A stretch of 64,000 nt of DNA from Mactra quadrangularis (Eukaryota > Mollusca > Bivalvia > Venerida > Mactridae), in contig CM046306.1 in the NCBI GenBank assembly GCA_025267735.1, positions 30,583,919-30,647,918 on the forward strand, read 5' to 3'. This document shows, piece by piece, positions 32,563 through 45,629 of the stretch. The notes beneath the pieces were generated by a model. It saw nothing but the letters and a program-made list of their open reading frames with translations, was not told the origin of the DNA and made no database searches. Every line of letters begins with the position of its first letter. Within the stretch, counting starts at the first letter, position 1. A program made the position numbers and the translations under genes.

Positions 32563-32868
32563 TTTATTTATTTTATTTTATTTATTTATTTATTGGAGTT
32601 AACGCTGTGTCAACACAATTTTATGTCATTTCACGGCGTCCAGTGCACCTTACCTAGCTTTCCTGTACCCTTGTCTATAACCAGTACTCACCTACCCTTC
32701 CACATGGCCGGAAACTTCTCCGTATTATCTAATCAATGGGGGAAAATCGACATAATTGTCAAATTTTCATGGAAGGGTATAACCTCCACAGGTGGGATTC
32801 GAACCCACACCCCTCAGGCACGAGCATCCAAATCCCTGCGCGCTACCAACTGCGCTATCGACCCGGGT
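32563..32868 (-). mobile_element. SINE family B copy with 14 bp TSD
   Basis: Full inverted copy: ttta-rich tail at left, tRNA-like head (ctaccaactgcgctatcg) at right. A perfect 14 bp duplication, ttcaaaatattcta, lies at 32549-32562 and 32869-32882, as left by LINE-type integration. Confidence 0.95.
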
Positions 32869-32984
32869 TCAAAATATTCTAAAATTATGAAGAATATAAT
32901 ATAATTCTGAACATCATGTTGTAATTGTGTTTTTATCATACTAACATCTTCATCTAAAATTACATACCAATGATAATATCATCA

Positions 32985-33169
32985 TTATTATAATCATGAT
33001 CTTTATTATTATTGTTATTGTTATCATTATCACCATTAGAATAATTATTATCATCATTATCATTGTCATCATTATCATTATCATTGTCATCATTATCATT
33101 ATTATTGTCATCATTATCATTATTATCATTATTATTATCATTATTATTATTAAAATTTTTACCATTATC

Positions 33170-33200
<31 letters not shown>

Positions 33201-33300
33201 ACATTATCATCATTATCATTATTATTAACATTATTATTATCATCATTATTACTGTTATTATAATTATTATCATAATTATCATTATTATTATTATTATTAT
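32985..33300. repeat. Trinucleotide microsatellite (ATT/ATC)n
   Basis: About 315 bp of attatc-type triplets. Long frames of Ile, Asn/Asp or Ser/Leu on both strands are by-products. Confidence 0.97.
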
Positions 33301-33825
33301 ATACCAAGCTTCTTACACACTTTTTAATGTACATTAACATGTTTAAAAGTACTGTACATTATAACAAAATAATGGTACATGTACAATATTTAAAAAAACT
33401 TTTTAAAAAACTCTTTAAAAAATGATATCAATATTGTACTGGTCACCAATTCACAGATGTTGTTAAAAATACTATGGTTTTTTTCCTAGGAAGTTTTGTG
33501 AAAAGGCCAACTGGATTATGCCTTTTCTGGTTCCAAGTTGTACTATGAGAGGTAAAAGTATGTCAGGCAAAATATGATAATGGCTGCGCCCAATGAATTA
33601 GGTATTCGATGATTATGTTTTCAAATGAACATTAATTTTTCTTACTACACAGGCTTAAATCAAAGGATCATTAAATTAAGTATCCCAAATTCTAACGATA
33701 CTAATACAGGTCCGAATTGTGATCACTCTAAGACATGGTTTTCTGTTAATCATTCGCTAAATATATGTGCAATCAGAAAAATCGAAATCATTACCTATAT
33801 ACATGTAGTACCGAACTCCTACTTA

Positions 33826-34769
33826 GGCCATGCCATATCGGAATTATGTTAAGCGTCCGTGTGCGTGTAGGTTTTAGAGTCCTCAACCAAAATAAACAAG
33901 AGCACCGCTGGGTGGAGCATTATATGCCTGAAAGTGTTGTTTTTTTTAGTTAAGATGAAACATTTGTAAGACATGAGAATATTTCAGATGAATATCATAT
34001 TATGAATAATTGTGGAAAACAAAGTAGAGAAAAAAGTTTTAAGGTAATAGTGACCTTGACCTTTGACCTTGTGACCCCAAAATCAATAGGGGTCTTTTAC
34101 CCGATATGGACAATCATCCTATGAAGTTTGAATATTGTGGGCCAAATGGAACTTCAGTTATGCTCCGTAAACTGTTTTCAGTTTTATGGTAATAGTGACC
34201 TTGACCTTTGACTTTCAAGTTTGTGACCCCAAAATCAATAGGGGTCTTCTACCCGATATGGACAATCATCCTATGAAGCTCGAATATTTGGGCCAAATGG
34301 AACTTAAGTTATGCTCCGGAAACCAAATTGCTAACGTACGGACGGACGGATAGACTGAAAGACGCCAGGGAGTAATACATAATATGTCCGAAATTCTTTC
34401 GGGCATATAAAAACAAAATTGTTGGTAACATTTTCTTAAATAATTCCTATGTTACCGGTTCAATACGACAATTTAATTCAGGGAAAATTGAGTTCGGCAA
34501 CGACGTTATTCATCTTTAACAATTTATCATAACAGCGACATTAATACAATATACATTTTACGTAAAAAAATCACTAGTCATTTTATATTAAGTTCAGACC
34601 ATTGTTTCATATTACAATGATGTTATTCCATTGAAAAAAAAAAGAATAATGCATTGTTTTTGTCATAAAAATATTTGGTTTTCGTTATCTGCTTGTGTGT
34701 TTTTGTGAATAGGTACTTAGTTTGTCAAATTTGAGTTGACGCTTAACAGAATTCCGATTTGGCATGGCC
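33826..34769. mobile_element. PIF/Harbinger-like MITE with TTA target duplication
   Basis: Inverted ends of about 32 bp starting ggccatgcca-atcggaatt (two mismatches). TTA lies on both sides (33823-33825 and 34770-34772). A 3 bp TTA/TAA duplication and GG-starting ends are the PIF/Harbinger pattern. No transposase. It carries a further repeat at 33893-34412. Confidence 0.8.
33893..34412 (+). mobile_element. Nested 'acaagagcacc' repeat with tandem unit
   Basis: It begins acaagagcaccgctggg and ends in ggacggacgg, then a hairpin (tatgtccgaaatt / tttcgggcata). Inside, aatagtgaccttgacctttg through atgctccg is present twice about 144 bp apart (34047 and 34191). This is a widespread molluscan repeat type. 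Confidence 0.7.
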
Positions 34770-35149
34770 TTAAGTTCTATCGTCAGCAAACAATCATGCA
34801 AGATTAAGAAAGGTAAACAAAAATTTTGTTACCCAAATAATAACTAAGGGGGGGCAGCCATTATTACGGTTTGCCTGACCCGATAATGATAGTGGTAAGG
34901 GGCAGGTAATCCAGACTAGACTATGCCATCACATTCAGAACATCCTCGACCTTTTATGAATGAATAATCTTGGAAGGATTCGTGGGGGTCTTCATTGGAT
35001 TTTGGTGATTTTACTACCTACGCGAGGCAAAGCACGAAACGGTTACGCAAAATAGTTCTTATAGTATACACACAGATCTTTGTCTATACAGAGTTATTTG
35101 TTTTAAATTGAAACAAATCTTGTTTATCGGTATCATTGAACTGTGTAAT

Positions 35150-35283
35150 TTTAAATTTACGGATTAAAAACGGAACTTCAGTCATCGCCTCAACGATTGT
35201 GTATTTGTTTACATAGTTTCAAAATGGCGCCTAAGTATGTCCGAGGTTATTCGTAGCGAATGGCCGAGGATGTTCCGAATGTA
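35150..35283 (+). mobile_element. Half copy of the 12727 foldback MITE
   Basis: Shares ttacggattaaaaacgga, cgattgtgtatttgtttac, gtccgaggttattcg and gttccgaatgtat in order with the right half of 12727-13015. The left arm is absent. Confidence 0.8.
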
Positions 35284-35393
35284 TGCCATCAATTTGATTC
35301 TGCATTACAGACATTTCAAACTGAAGGGGAAAAGAATGATTTCATGATTTCATCACCAGATTTTGTCTGGAGATATTCTCTACAGTGGCATAT

Positions 35394-36310
35394 TTTTGCC
35401 ACCATATAACTACATAATTAACATGTTATTTAAGTAGCTAACTATTACATAACTAGTTAACTACCAAATTAACAAGTTCATCATATGGTAAACTAATTAC
35501 ATCACTAGTTTTTCTATTACATTAATGATCACAACCGAAAATAGATGTAAGTTACTACATACAACTGCCATTTTTGTATTATTTCATGAGCTTTATTTTA
35601 AGTGATTAAGTGGTTACATAACTAGTAAATCACAACTTATCTGTAAATAGAAATTGCCCAAAATCTAAAATACGCATATTGCACCATTGTCATGCTTACT
35701 CCTAGCTCTGACTTTATTTATTTATTTATTGGAGTTGACGCAAATATCAACACAATTTAGGTCATTTCAAGGCGTCTAGAGCACCTAACCTAGTAGCTTT
35801 CCTGGACCATTGTCTATAACCAGTACTCACCAACCTTCCACAAGGCCGGAAACTTCTCCATATTATCTAATCAATGGAGGAAAATCGACATTTAATATTG
35901 TCAAATTTTCATGGAAGGGTATAACCTCCCCGTGTGGGATTCGAACCCGCAACCCCTCGGGCACGAGAATCCAAATCCCGGCACGCTACCAACTGCGCTA
36001 TCCACCCAGCTCTGTGACTGTATAAATACAATGTAGCAAAATCAATTTCGTTTAGAGAAAAGTGATAACAGGTCATCTATCTATGTAACTAGTTATCCAC
36101 TTAACATTAAGCTTGTGAAATAATAAAAAATGGCAGTTACTTGCATTTATACTGATACAATCTTAAAAATGTATTGAAACAAAACCCTAGAAACATAACT
36201 ACATGTAGTTAAGTCATAACAAGACTTGAATTCACAATTCAATAAACATGTCAATTATATAGTTCTCATGTTATCCTGAGCTAGCTATAATCAATCTAGT
36301 CGATTTAATA
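35394..36310. mobile_element. Second member of the 'ggtggcatatt' TIR family
   Basis: The left end gtggcatatttttgccacca and the following attaacatgtta ... ataactagttaac match 23536 onward. The right end is decayed and the limit is approximate. Shared interior words include ggcagtt...acttgcatttat. It is interrupted by an independently inserted SINE. Confidence 0.6.
35713..36009 (-). mobile_element. SINE family B copy
   Basis: Inverted copy, with ttatttatttattggagtt at left and ctaccaactgcgctatcc at right. An agctctg duplication flanks it (about 35703 and 36008). The duplication differs from that of the SINE in the related MITE at 23880, so the two insertions are separate events. Confidence 0.88.
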
Positions 36311-36940
36311 TTACAGCCCTTGAAACAATCCTACATAAGTAGTCCAACAAAATAGAGCACCAATCACAAGAATTAGTTCCTTACACAGGGAACACCTGTG
36401 ATGATATACATGAAATAGACCTGGTGATGATATCATGAAATCATAACTTATCTAGCTCACAGTATAATTTAACAGAATTTAACCAATCTCATTAAAGTCA
36501 GATTACATGCATCTCACTGGCCTGCGGCCTAGTTTGTAACTAAAAAACTTATCACAGTCCTACAATATCAACATAAGCTTGATCATTATAAATGAATACA
36601 CATTTATCTAATACTTTGAATTTTTGTCTAATTTTTAGTGTTGAAAGTTTGGGAATTTCAATCACAAGGACAAACAGGCTGAACTTATAATCTACAATTG
36701 AGGCTAATCTTTTAAGTGTGTACCATCCTGAATAATAATAATGGCCACAATTACTATCATGCTTCTATTACAAGAAACTCAAAATTTGATGATATTGGTA
36801 GTTCAAGCTCTAGTTAACATTGTTGGACTACATCTCCATGCAGTCAGTCTCCATGAACATAATGTTTTTATTAAAAAAGTTTAAGTGTGGTTTAAAGTCT
36901 GCATCCATGTACAAGTTCAGCCAACTTAACAATTTCATAC
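36311..36940. other. Intergenic DNA
   Basis: Nothing supported beyond AT-rich sequence. Confidence 0.4.
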
Positions 36941-37300
36941 TTTAACCCCCGATCATTGAAATCCTCTTCAAGCAGCTGATTCCACACAGTACCCATTTAC
37001 ACCTGAGTTGAACTTGAATGGAACAACTGTAGGTAAATGTCTTGCACAAAGAAATTAACAGTAATCAATTTTGTCATTTCTGTGTCCTGATCAGATATTG
37101 TAGCTTGAACATGAATGTAATGAGATTGGTATTCAACTGGTAGGCTATAACTGTGAGCCAGATCCCCATACATCCCCCAAACAAAACTGAAGTAAAGTTT
37201 TACCAACACAGATTGCAATAGTGAAGTAATTCTCCAACATGCAACTTGCCAGAATTTTATATATAACTGACTAGTCAACTGATCCATCAACACTACTGCC
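36941..37300 (-). repeat. Decayed SINE-like repeat (family C body?)
   Basis: ccgatcattgaaatcc, acccatttacacctgagttg, gaacaactgtaggtaaatg and tcttgcac recall in order the words of 40861-41093 (ccgatcattgag, atttacactcgggtgaag, gcaatggcaggtaaat). The tRNA-like head is not recognisable. A 101-codon minus frame here is probably not a gene. Confidence 0.4.
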
Positions 37301-37886
37301 ACCGAAACTTCCCACCCCCTTCCCCCCTATTGGTCATATATTGTAGCTACAAATTTTGAGTTTTGAAATCTATCCCAACTTTCTTAAAATACATGACTTA
37401 TTTAGATAACTATATTAAAGACATAGAACTATAAAAATAGTGAACACAGTAAAACATATGTCCAAGTCAAATATTGTCTATTACATAAAGATAAATGTGT
37501 ATCTAAAATGTTGGTAGTTGGCTTTTTAACTAATGTTAAATGTCATGAAGGGTTCTACAGAAAAAGCTGAGAATTTCACACATTGAAAAGGGGAAAGTTG
37601 AGAAACTGCACAAAATTATATTTGGTCCAGAAAATATTGCTTCTAAAGTTATATGTTGCATTGAGAATACAGGACTGTTAGGGAAAATGAAACAGTCTTG
37701 TCAGTCCCCAGGGCTGTGTGGTATTCTCAGCTTCTACTAAATGTAATTTACATGCATTACAAATCCCCTTTCATGATTTTTACTACAGTACTGTCCAGCT
37801 AATGTGACTATCTAAATGAAATGTTAAGAATTTTAACATATATAAATATTACAAGTAATAAACAACCCCAGTTGTAATAAAAACTT

Positions 37887-37970
37887 TTGAACAAGGCCAG
37901 AAACTTCTCTGTATACTGTATTAATGGAGTAAACTGACATTTTTGTTACATTTTCATGGAAAATAAACCT
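37887..37970 (-). mobile_element. SINE family B fragment
   Basis: Only the middle of the body remains: caaggccagaaacttctctg through acattttcatgga, with both the tail and tRNA-like head missing. Confidence 0.75.
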
Positions 37971-38044
37971 AACAAACAAACAAGAGCATTTTACATGAGA
38001 TAGTCCCATTAGCAATTTATTAAGTGTATTAATCTTATATGTAT

Positions 38045-38250
38045 GCTGGCTGATTTATGCCAATTGTCATATTTTCATTTCTTTGCCGTGAAAATTAGAA
38101 AATCGGAAAAACCAAAGATACCTCAAATTAACAGATTGTTGTATATTCGTGTTTTCATTTTTTCTAATCTTTGCAGCAAAGAAACAAAAATACAACAATA
38201 TATGCGACAATATGACTAATAAAATGTTTCATGGCGTAAATCAGCCACCA
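38045..38250. mobile_element. Short TIR MITE (~205 bp)
   Basis: Left tggctgatttatgcca and the complement of the right end (tggctgatttacgcca) match. Inner words tttctttgc..gaaaattagaaaa and tttctaatctttgcagcaaag also pair, giving a long hairpin. Confidence 0.8.
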
Positions 38251-38701
38251 TATATCTGATATATAGTATATATATTGCACATCATGTACAGTTTGGTACT
38301 TCACTAGTTCACAGTATCATATGAAAATTTACTCCAAATAGCCTGAATAAGTACAATAACTAATGAATGGATGCTGTAAAACATGACTTTAGGTTTTAAA
38401 ATTTTATTTGAAATTGTTCACAAGCAATGATTCAGATATTATAGAATTTATTAAAATGCAAACAACTGTGTGTACTAAATTTCACTGAAAATTATTTTTT
38501 GTGTGACAAACATTAAGAATAGAAACAAATGCATATTTCATTTTGTTTTTATTTTAAAACAATTATCGGTCAGATCTTATAGATTTATACACTTAAAAAG
38601 TACTGTAGCAAGAAACAGTGTTAGTATTCTACAACTTATACCTGAATATCAGCTTCTCATCTCTGTTCCAGAGGAAGATTCAAAGTAACATATCTAGTAT
38701 G

Positions 38702-38946
38702 TAGCTTTTCACAAAAAATCTTATGACAAAAATCATTGTAAGTCAATTTAAGCAAGAAACATTCTTAATACGGTAATTTTCTAGACAATCAATTCCAAAT
38801 ATTTTTGAATTAGGTAGAATATTGTATACATTGAGTATTATAAAAATATTATCATAGTTATGTTAATTATCCATCTGACTTTGAACAGCAAATTTGTGAA
38901 ATTGACTTACAATAAATTTTTATAAGATTTTGTGTGAAAAGTTGCA
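38702..38946. mobile_element. TIR MITE, second member of the 13107 family
   Basis: gcttttcacaaaaaatctta at left and taagattttgtgtgaaaag at right. Same length and interior words (ggataat/ttatccatctgactttg) as 13107-13352. Confidence 0.85.
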
Positions 38947-39423
38947 TCATTTTTTAACCTGGAAGTAATCAGATTCTGGATTCAGGATTTAGGAGAATCT
39001 TAATCACCTCTGGGATCAAAAATGATGTGGATGTACTCATTTAAACAGGTTAATATTAATAAACTTTATGTCAAGGGATTAACAGATAAATGTTATTAAC
39101 TTTCACAAGTTTTTAGATTTTTCAAATTCTCTCAGATATTATACACATTTGCACTGGGTTAAAATACTAGTATTCATACTTGGTATTTCCATAGATATTT
39201 AAAAAAAAATTTTTAAATATGAGAAAGAAATGTTTCCCATTAAGCCCTTGACATATGTTTTCCTTGGATTAGATTGAATGAAAGTCTACAACTCCTTACC
39301 CACCATTTACTTTCACAGAAATATTGTACCGATATCGATACATTGCATACCAAATAAAGAAAACACGTTATCAACAAGCTGGACTATATTGAAGGAATAA
39401 TTTTCACTAGCCTAAATATATTT
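38947..39423. other. Intergenic DNA
   Basis: No feature supported. Confidence 0.4.
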
Positions 39424-39695
39424 TTAGACGCCGTATCAACACAATTTAGGTCATTTCACGGCGTCCAGCGCACCTAACCTAGCTTTCCTGGACCATTGTC
39501 TATAACCAGTACTCAACTACCCTTCCACAAGGCCAGAATCTTCTCCATGTTATCTAATTAATGGAGGAAAATCGACATTATTGTCAAATTTTCATGGAAG
39601 GGTATAACCTCCATTGGTGGGATTCGAACCCGCACCCCCTCAGGCACGAGTATCCAAATCCCGGCGCGCTACCAACTGCGCTATCGACCCGGGTT
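39424..39695 (-). mobile_element. SINE family B copy, 3' truncated
   Basis: Begins within the tail (agacgccgtatcaacac) and lacks the tttatttatt run of other copies. The tRNA-like head at right is intact (gattcgaacccgc, ctaccaactgcgctatcg). Confidence 0.88.
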
Positions 39696-40343
39696 AAGAC
39701 TATAAATAGATAAGAATACTAAATATTATAGATTGTATGTACCTACATGTATACAAATAGGCTGTGTTAGGAGTGATAGACTTAAAATAAGAATGTGGAA
39801 ACACTAATATATTCAAATAAGTCCATTTAAACAACAGAAATTTCCATTTGACAGCAGTCTAGCAGAGACTGATCAGAATTTCAATTTAAAATATAGTCCA
39901 ACAGAATCAACCTGAGCTTGACCTTTATGCAAGAAAATATTAAACTCAGTATTTACAGGCTATTATTGTCCTTGTTTGTAAATCGTACTTTATCGGAAGC
40001 TTTGGACAAATAAACGTGCTGAACAATTAATGTTGTTTTCATAAGAATAAATACTTTGAAACTGTGCCATAATATTGCTGACTTACTTGTTTCCCCAAAA
40101 ACTTATGGGTCCAAAATTAAATGAACAATAACATGCCACTTTTAATAAATTGATTTATTGTCACATCGGTTGTTAATGACACGTGTATAACCGTATACAC
40201 GCATACGGAAACTCACGATTTAATGTAAGTGAAGTGTGTAATTACTATTATTAGGGAGTTCAAGCTCAGGTTAATTCTGTTGGACTATACTAACTTCATT
40301 GCCATCATTAATATCTACACCATTAAATAAAGGCATGGGAATA

Positions 40344-40706
40344 CAGTGCCCACCAAAAGTTTGAAGACCTTTTCAATTTTTAAGCCTGTTACATAGTATC
40401 AAAATTTTATCACCGTTGGTTTTTAAAATACTTTTACTTTTGTTTACTTTTTTGCTGATGTGATTTGTTGTTGAGACAAACAAAGTAGATAAAAAATCAA
40501 TGTTATAGAAAAAATACATTGAACTTGGTTTTTGAGGCTTTGGGATTTCAGATGCTGAATCTTTAAATATGATGCATTCATGAAATTTGTTTTCATTTTA
40601 TCACTAACCATATAAAATATATTTTTTTTAAATTTGGTTCTACCAAAAATTGAAATATATGAATTTTAATTATTTTTATTCGTCCCCAAACTTTTGGTGG
40701 GCGCTG
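40344..40706. mobile_element. Tc1/mariner-type MITE with TA target
   Basis: Inverted ends cagtgcccaccaaaagttt and (complement) cagcgcccaccaaaagttt, with TA on both sides (40342-40343, 40707-40708). The CAGTGCCC-type ends plus TA are typical of Tc1/mariner relatives. About 363 bp, no coding frame. Confidence 0.88.
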
Positions 40707-40860
40707 TATTTTCAAGTAAAGATTATACCTTATCCCAAAATTATCAGATGCAATATTGCATCAATTTGCAAGCAAACTGTGACAAAGTAAAGTTAAAAGT
40801 TAAAGTTAAAGATTTTTAAAGTCTATTTTATAGTATTTGGTGACTGTTCAGTTGACTCTT

Positions 40861-41093
40861 GACATTAACTTCCCCGATCATTGAGTCACACACCAACTGT
40901 TAACATAGGGCACAGATTGCAGCCACAGCATACAGTGCATGACCCTAGCATGTATCTATTTACACTCGGGTGAAGTAAAGCAATGGCAGGTAAATTTTTT
41001 GCTCCAGGTAATTAGCAGGCCTCTAGTGGGATTCAAACCCAAGACCTCTCGATTCCTAGGCGCATATCCTACCACTGGACTACTGCTCCTACA
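40861..41093 (-). mobile_element. tRNA-derived SINE, family C
   Basis: The minus strand reads a tRNA-like head with tagtccagtggtagg (A-box) and tgggtttgaatccc (B-box), then a body ending near tgactcaatgatcgggg. It is distinct from families A and B. Confidence 0.7.
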
Positions 41094-42399
41094 TAAGAAT
41101 GACAAGTTTAACATAGGTATTCCACACTAAAATTACATCTTTTCCTCCAATTTTTACAAATATATAGCTTGTTCATATTGACCAGAAACAAATGAATACA
41201 AATAACGTTTAGTATCAACTCTGTGACTAACTTATCTAACAAAAATAAATGAATGATATTGTAATTGTAAACCTAGTCTCGGGTCAATGTGAGTAAACTA
41301 TTACAAGATTAAAGTTCCGACAAAAATAAATACGTTTTGTATATTCAATAAGCTTGAATGTAAAACAATGAGAGTTCATGACAGATTATTACAGAAAGCA
41401 ACTAAAAAAAAAACAAACATTAGATTTCATTTGTACAATGAAAAAGATTCTTTTTAACTAAAAGCAAAACCGATGAAAAAATGTAAGCATGTGTTTTCGA
41501 TAATTTAGAAAGTATTAGAACCAAAATCAAAACCAGAGCCGCCGAAATGACTCAGAGTACAAAAACTACAATAATTAGGTTCATGCAACAGCTATGGAGG
41601 AAAAGATGTTTGCACGAAGGACTTTCTCTCTCTCTGTTAATTGTAAATACTGTTAGAATTTAGTCGACATTTAAAATTTTATAAATCATATAAGAGTGTA
41701 TAAAGTACAGAGTAAAATGAAGAAACATTTTACTTATTTTAATTCAAATGTAAAGGCAATTATGGTATTTTTTATATGGAATACATGTTGTACATTATTG
41801 ATTTTTGTTCCACATGCAATGAGTAGAGAAAAAAGTCCAAACTATCTAACTATATTCTAAACTAATCTAGCCAACTACCAGACTTCAATAAAAAATGAAG
41901 GCTAGCCAGTTTTACACCAAACCATGAGAACTTGCAACATTAATGAGTACTCTTGTGCCATTACCTTAAACATATACATTTGCATATAGCTTTACATGAG
42001 TAGACAACAATTACAGTACCAATTAACCTGCAAGTGCACCATATATTGGATTGGTAAAAAATGGCTAACAAATATTTCAATGAAGCCAGATTCATGGGAA
42101 AATGATCACTTTAGATATCCAAACTATTCTTTGGATCTGTAAAGTAAACATTTTGATATAAGGGGTCAACATATATCTCTATCTAATGACAGTATTGACT
42201 TGGCAGAAAAAGATTTAGGTAAATGTAAAGTTCTTAGCTTATTTTTCTTCTGTCGATGTGCTGATCCAATTAAAGACTTGTCGTCTGATTTCTTTCTTCC
42301 AGTTGGTCATGACATTAGTTTATGTTGTCATCCTTAAAACAAATAATTTAAGATTTATCAAATGAAACCACTTACTAAATTTAATCATATACAAGCCAC
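41094..42399. other. Intergenic DNA
   Basis: AT-rich with no supported gene. Confidence 0.4.
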
Positions 42400-42705
42400 C
42401 CCACTATATATCAGTTGCTAGCATGCAAGTCTACTGATTGAGGAGTCATGATTTCAATTCCCGTGCAGGATATACATGTACTTTCATGGAGTTTGGTCAT
42501 AAATTATTTTCTCCTGACATTCTTCCTCCTACCACTGATTCTTAATCATGTAGGAAAGTTGTAAGTCACTCATGGAAGTATGTGTTTAGCGAGTGGTTAA
42601 CAGCTAAATCTAGAGATTAAGCCTTTCCAGATAAGTAGGTTGACTGACTGCCTTGATATGACCAGTGTAATGTGAGGCTACGTTGCTTACCCAAACAAAC
42701 AAAAA
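42400..42705 (+). mobile_element. SINE family A, degenerate copy
   Basis: Matches 258-553 along its length (gcatgcaagtctactgat, ggagtttggtcat, cagctaaatctagagatt), but the A and B boxes are damaged (tcatgatttcaattccc). Confidence 0.85.
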
Positions 42706-45359
42706 CACATGACAAGTACAATGAATGAAAGCTTTTACCTCATCCTACATCAATAGTAAAGCTGGAAATTGTTCATCGAACATATCTATTTCTTCAGCTT
42801 TTGCTTTTCTCTTCATTTTATTCTAAAATAATAGTTAACAATAATAATACACTGTAACTTAAAGCCACTATATGAAGATATATTTGTTATCAGTACAGTA
42901 GGCTTGAAAACTCTTTTACAATCATGAAGTTATCAAACTATATCATGTTTTGAAGACACAATGAACAGTTCATACCATTCTGCTTTCTAAAGTTAAGTTT
43001 AACAAAGTGTCCATTTCTTAAAAAAAATGGGGTACTGCTATAAGAGCACACCATATTCAATTATACGATAATGATCAATATACCTGATCCACAATACCGG
43101 GTAGTTTTGGAGCTCAATTATGTCATTGGGAGTAAGTTTTTCTATAATAAGACTTCATCTTAAACATACCGTGACCAAATCTATTGTTTCAATTTTTGAC
43201 GACCAAATTCTACATTGGGTTTCATTCTACTTTCACTTTAAAATGCAATAAATAACATATATATATTTAAGCAATACTTGCATTTATTTAAAAATCTTGT
43301 TCATTTGAGGTGTTTGAAATAAATTAATGTCTATTTTCTTTGCAGTCCAAAAACTATAACTTTTGATAATGGGGCTTTAAGTTGACTACTAAGACAAGAT
43401 TTACATTCAATTTGTTGCTTGTTTTGTAAAAAAAAATGTCGAATTGAATCACACTCCAGTCATTTCAATCTTTTGACATGGGATATTCAAGGGAGTTAAC
43501 TCTATATTAAACTACCAGGTATACAGTGTCAAACAATCTATGTTGAGTTATCTTCTTAACAAATGATACACAAAAATTCTACACTTACAATTTTATTGAT
43601 TCTGTACTACAATAACATTGTCATCTTTATCTATTGACTGACTATATTCTTTTTCTGATGAAATCTGTTCACTGGCTATGACATACTGAAAATTTATAAC
43701 AAGTAAAGTTTTACAAACATTATGATTTTTATCATGGTACATTAAAACTACAAGAATAATTTAAGGAGAATTTACATAAAAAAATGTTAGTACAATGGTT
43801 TGACTTTGTATTGCAATAAACAGACACATCTCTAGGCCTCCCCCCCTAGGAAATTGTTCTCGCTACATTTGCTAAGGTACATTTTGCCATGTTTTTGGTG
43901 ATAATTTGGCCACTGGTTGTATGCTAATTACACAACAAAAATACCGTTTGTTCCATTCCATTTTTATGAAATCTGCATCCTATTTCTCATGTGTTTTTGG
44001 CACTTGATTTTGATTTCTGGAAACCAGGTTACACACATGGGTAAAGTGCGTAATGGCAGATACGCGTCTGATATATCAACTTATTCAAAAAGTTCCAATA
44101 TGACAAAACCGTATTCAGTATAAATACAGCACTAAATAATTGTATAAGAAACAGTAACTTATCTTATGAATCTTGTTATCTTCCTTTACCAGGGATGGTT
44201 CTTGAATTACAAGCTGATTCCAAGGTGAATTTTTGTAACTGAAAACGAAACCAACAACAGGTGAATTTTTAACATAGGGCATCAATCTAACAAAAGATGT
44301 GGCTAGCTTTCAATAACAGGAATGAATGAATATAGTCAGAAATATTCTATAATTATATCCATTTAACAACAAGTGATTAATATCTATCAGAGATTCCAAA
44401 GAGTGCTGGTCCAACAAACCTGACGGTAAATTTCCATTAGGTCCAAAATTCTGTCATAGCTGGTCCGAAAGTCCAGTTCAATTTCTTTTTTTTAAATTAA
44501 AATCCTGACAAGTATCAGCTATTTTATCAAAATTCTTGATAAGTATATGGAACCTATTTTGTGTTTGTCTTCAGTTAAAAGTCAAAATAATTTATAATGG
44601 CCGAGTAGCGTCTAAACAGTCATTTGTCATGACGTATGGAATTCCCATAATTAATCCAATTAGTAGTAAAAATTGTTGTTGATAAAGGTGCAAAAATCTG
44701 TTATTTTGACGATTTCTTCAGTCCAACAAAACCTGATTCTGTCCAGTGATTCTTCTTTAAGATCACTGGACCTAATGTCTAGTAATGTCAAAACACTTTA
44801 CGGAATGTCTTTATATATCTATGCTCTTATTTTCTAGGCCACACACACTAAATAAAAATTACTTTGATTACATAAAATCAAGTACTAAGAAACCACACTA
44901 CAATATTGTGGACTAGTGTGTTTCTCCCATAAACAGATGAGTCTAAAATCTAAACCTTGATTTCATTCAAGACTTGTGATCTATTTCAAAATAATTATTT
45001 TTAATTTCATTGCTGGATCTAGTGATTTCATCATAAGATGAAAGAGTGTTAAGTAAATAGTTTCATACCTTTGCCCTTTTGTTGCTGACCACAAACAAAG
45101 TTCATCCACCAATCCACTAAGGCTACTGCATTGGTCAGTACTAACCACAATGTGATTCTTTCTTTCTTGTTGAGGCAGCTCGTAACCCTGAGAAGGGAGG
45201 CAATTTCAGGTGCTGACCCTTGCCTAAGGGGAGCCTGGAGACAACTGTGGTAAAGGGCAGCCTCACTTTCCCACATCCACATTGGGATGCCACAGATGGA
45301 TGCAGTTTAAAGTCATACCCAGGACTAATAGAACACAATACAGAACTGCAAAAATATAA
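42706..45359. other. Intergenic DNA without supported genes
   Basis: Short frames only. At 45050-45310 (-) two overlapping frames of about 75 codons lie in a GC-richer patch (ggtgctgacccttgcctaag ...). They have no recognisable domain and may be an isolated exon or a repeat. Around 44410-44780, ggtcca/ctggac words recur in both orientations without clear boundaries. Confidence 0.35.
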
Positions 45360-45547
45360 ATACACCAAATTATTTTTTTTATTAATTTAATACAAGTAAC
45401 TCCATAAAATAAATTTACATCATCACAATTCGCAAAATTTCATGGACAGGAATAACTACCCTGGGAGGGATTTTAACCCATTCCCTTTCAGGAAACCAGA
45501 TTTGCAAGCCCAGCGTGTTACTAATGTACCAACTGCATTTCAGACCC
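45360..45547 (-). mobile_element. Diverged SINE (tRNA-like head at right)
   Basis: ttcatggacaggaataac, ccctgggagggattttaaccc and accaactgcatttcagac follow the family B plan, but with heavy divergence. Confidence 0.5.
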
Positions 45548-45629
45548 AAGACAGTCATGGATGTCTGCTCGTAAATATTTGAGAATTATTTTTATAAAAA
45601 GTAAAGTAAAATTTATTTCGCCATTTAAA

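Larger units (their letters stand above)
33600..34925 (+). repeat. Older dispersed repeat interrupted by a nested MITE
   Basis: 33600-33825 and 34770-34925 together match 19060-19480 in reverse. The interruption is exactly the TTA-flanked element at 33826-34769. The uninterrupted copy serves as its empty site. Confidence 0.75.

Noticed and set aside
32950..33340. Long Ile-, Asn/Asp- or Ser/Leu-rich frames
   Set aside because: By-products of the ATT/ATC microsatellite.
23880..36009. One shared SINE insertion in the two 'ggtggcatatt' MITEs
   Set aside because: Flanking sequences and target duplications differ, so the insertions are independent.
45049..45368. Possible gene on the minus strand
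   Set aside because: Two overlapping ~75-codon frames without family features; kept only as an unexplained GC-richer patch.
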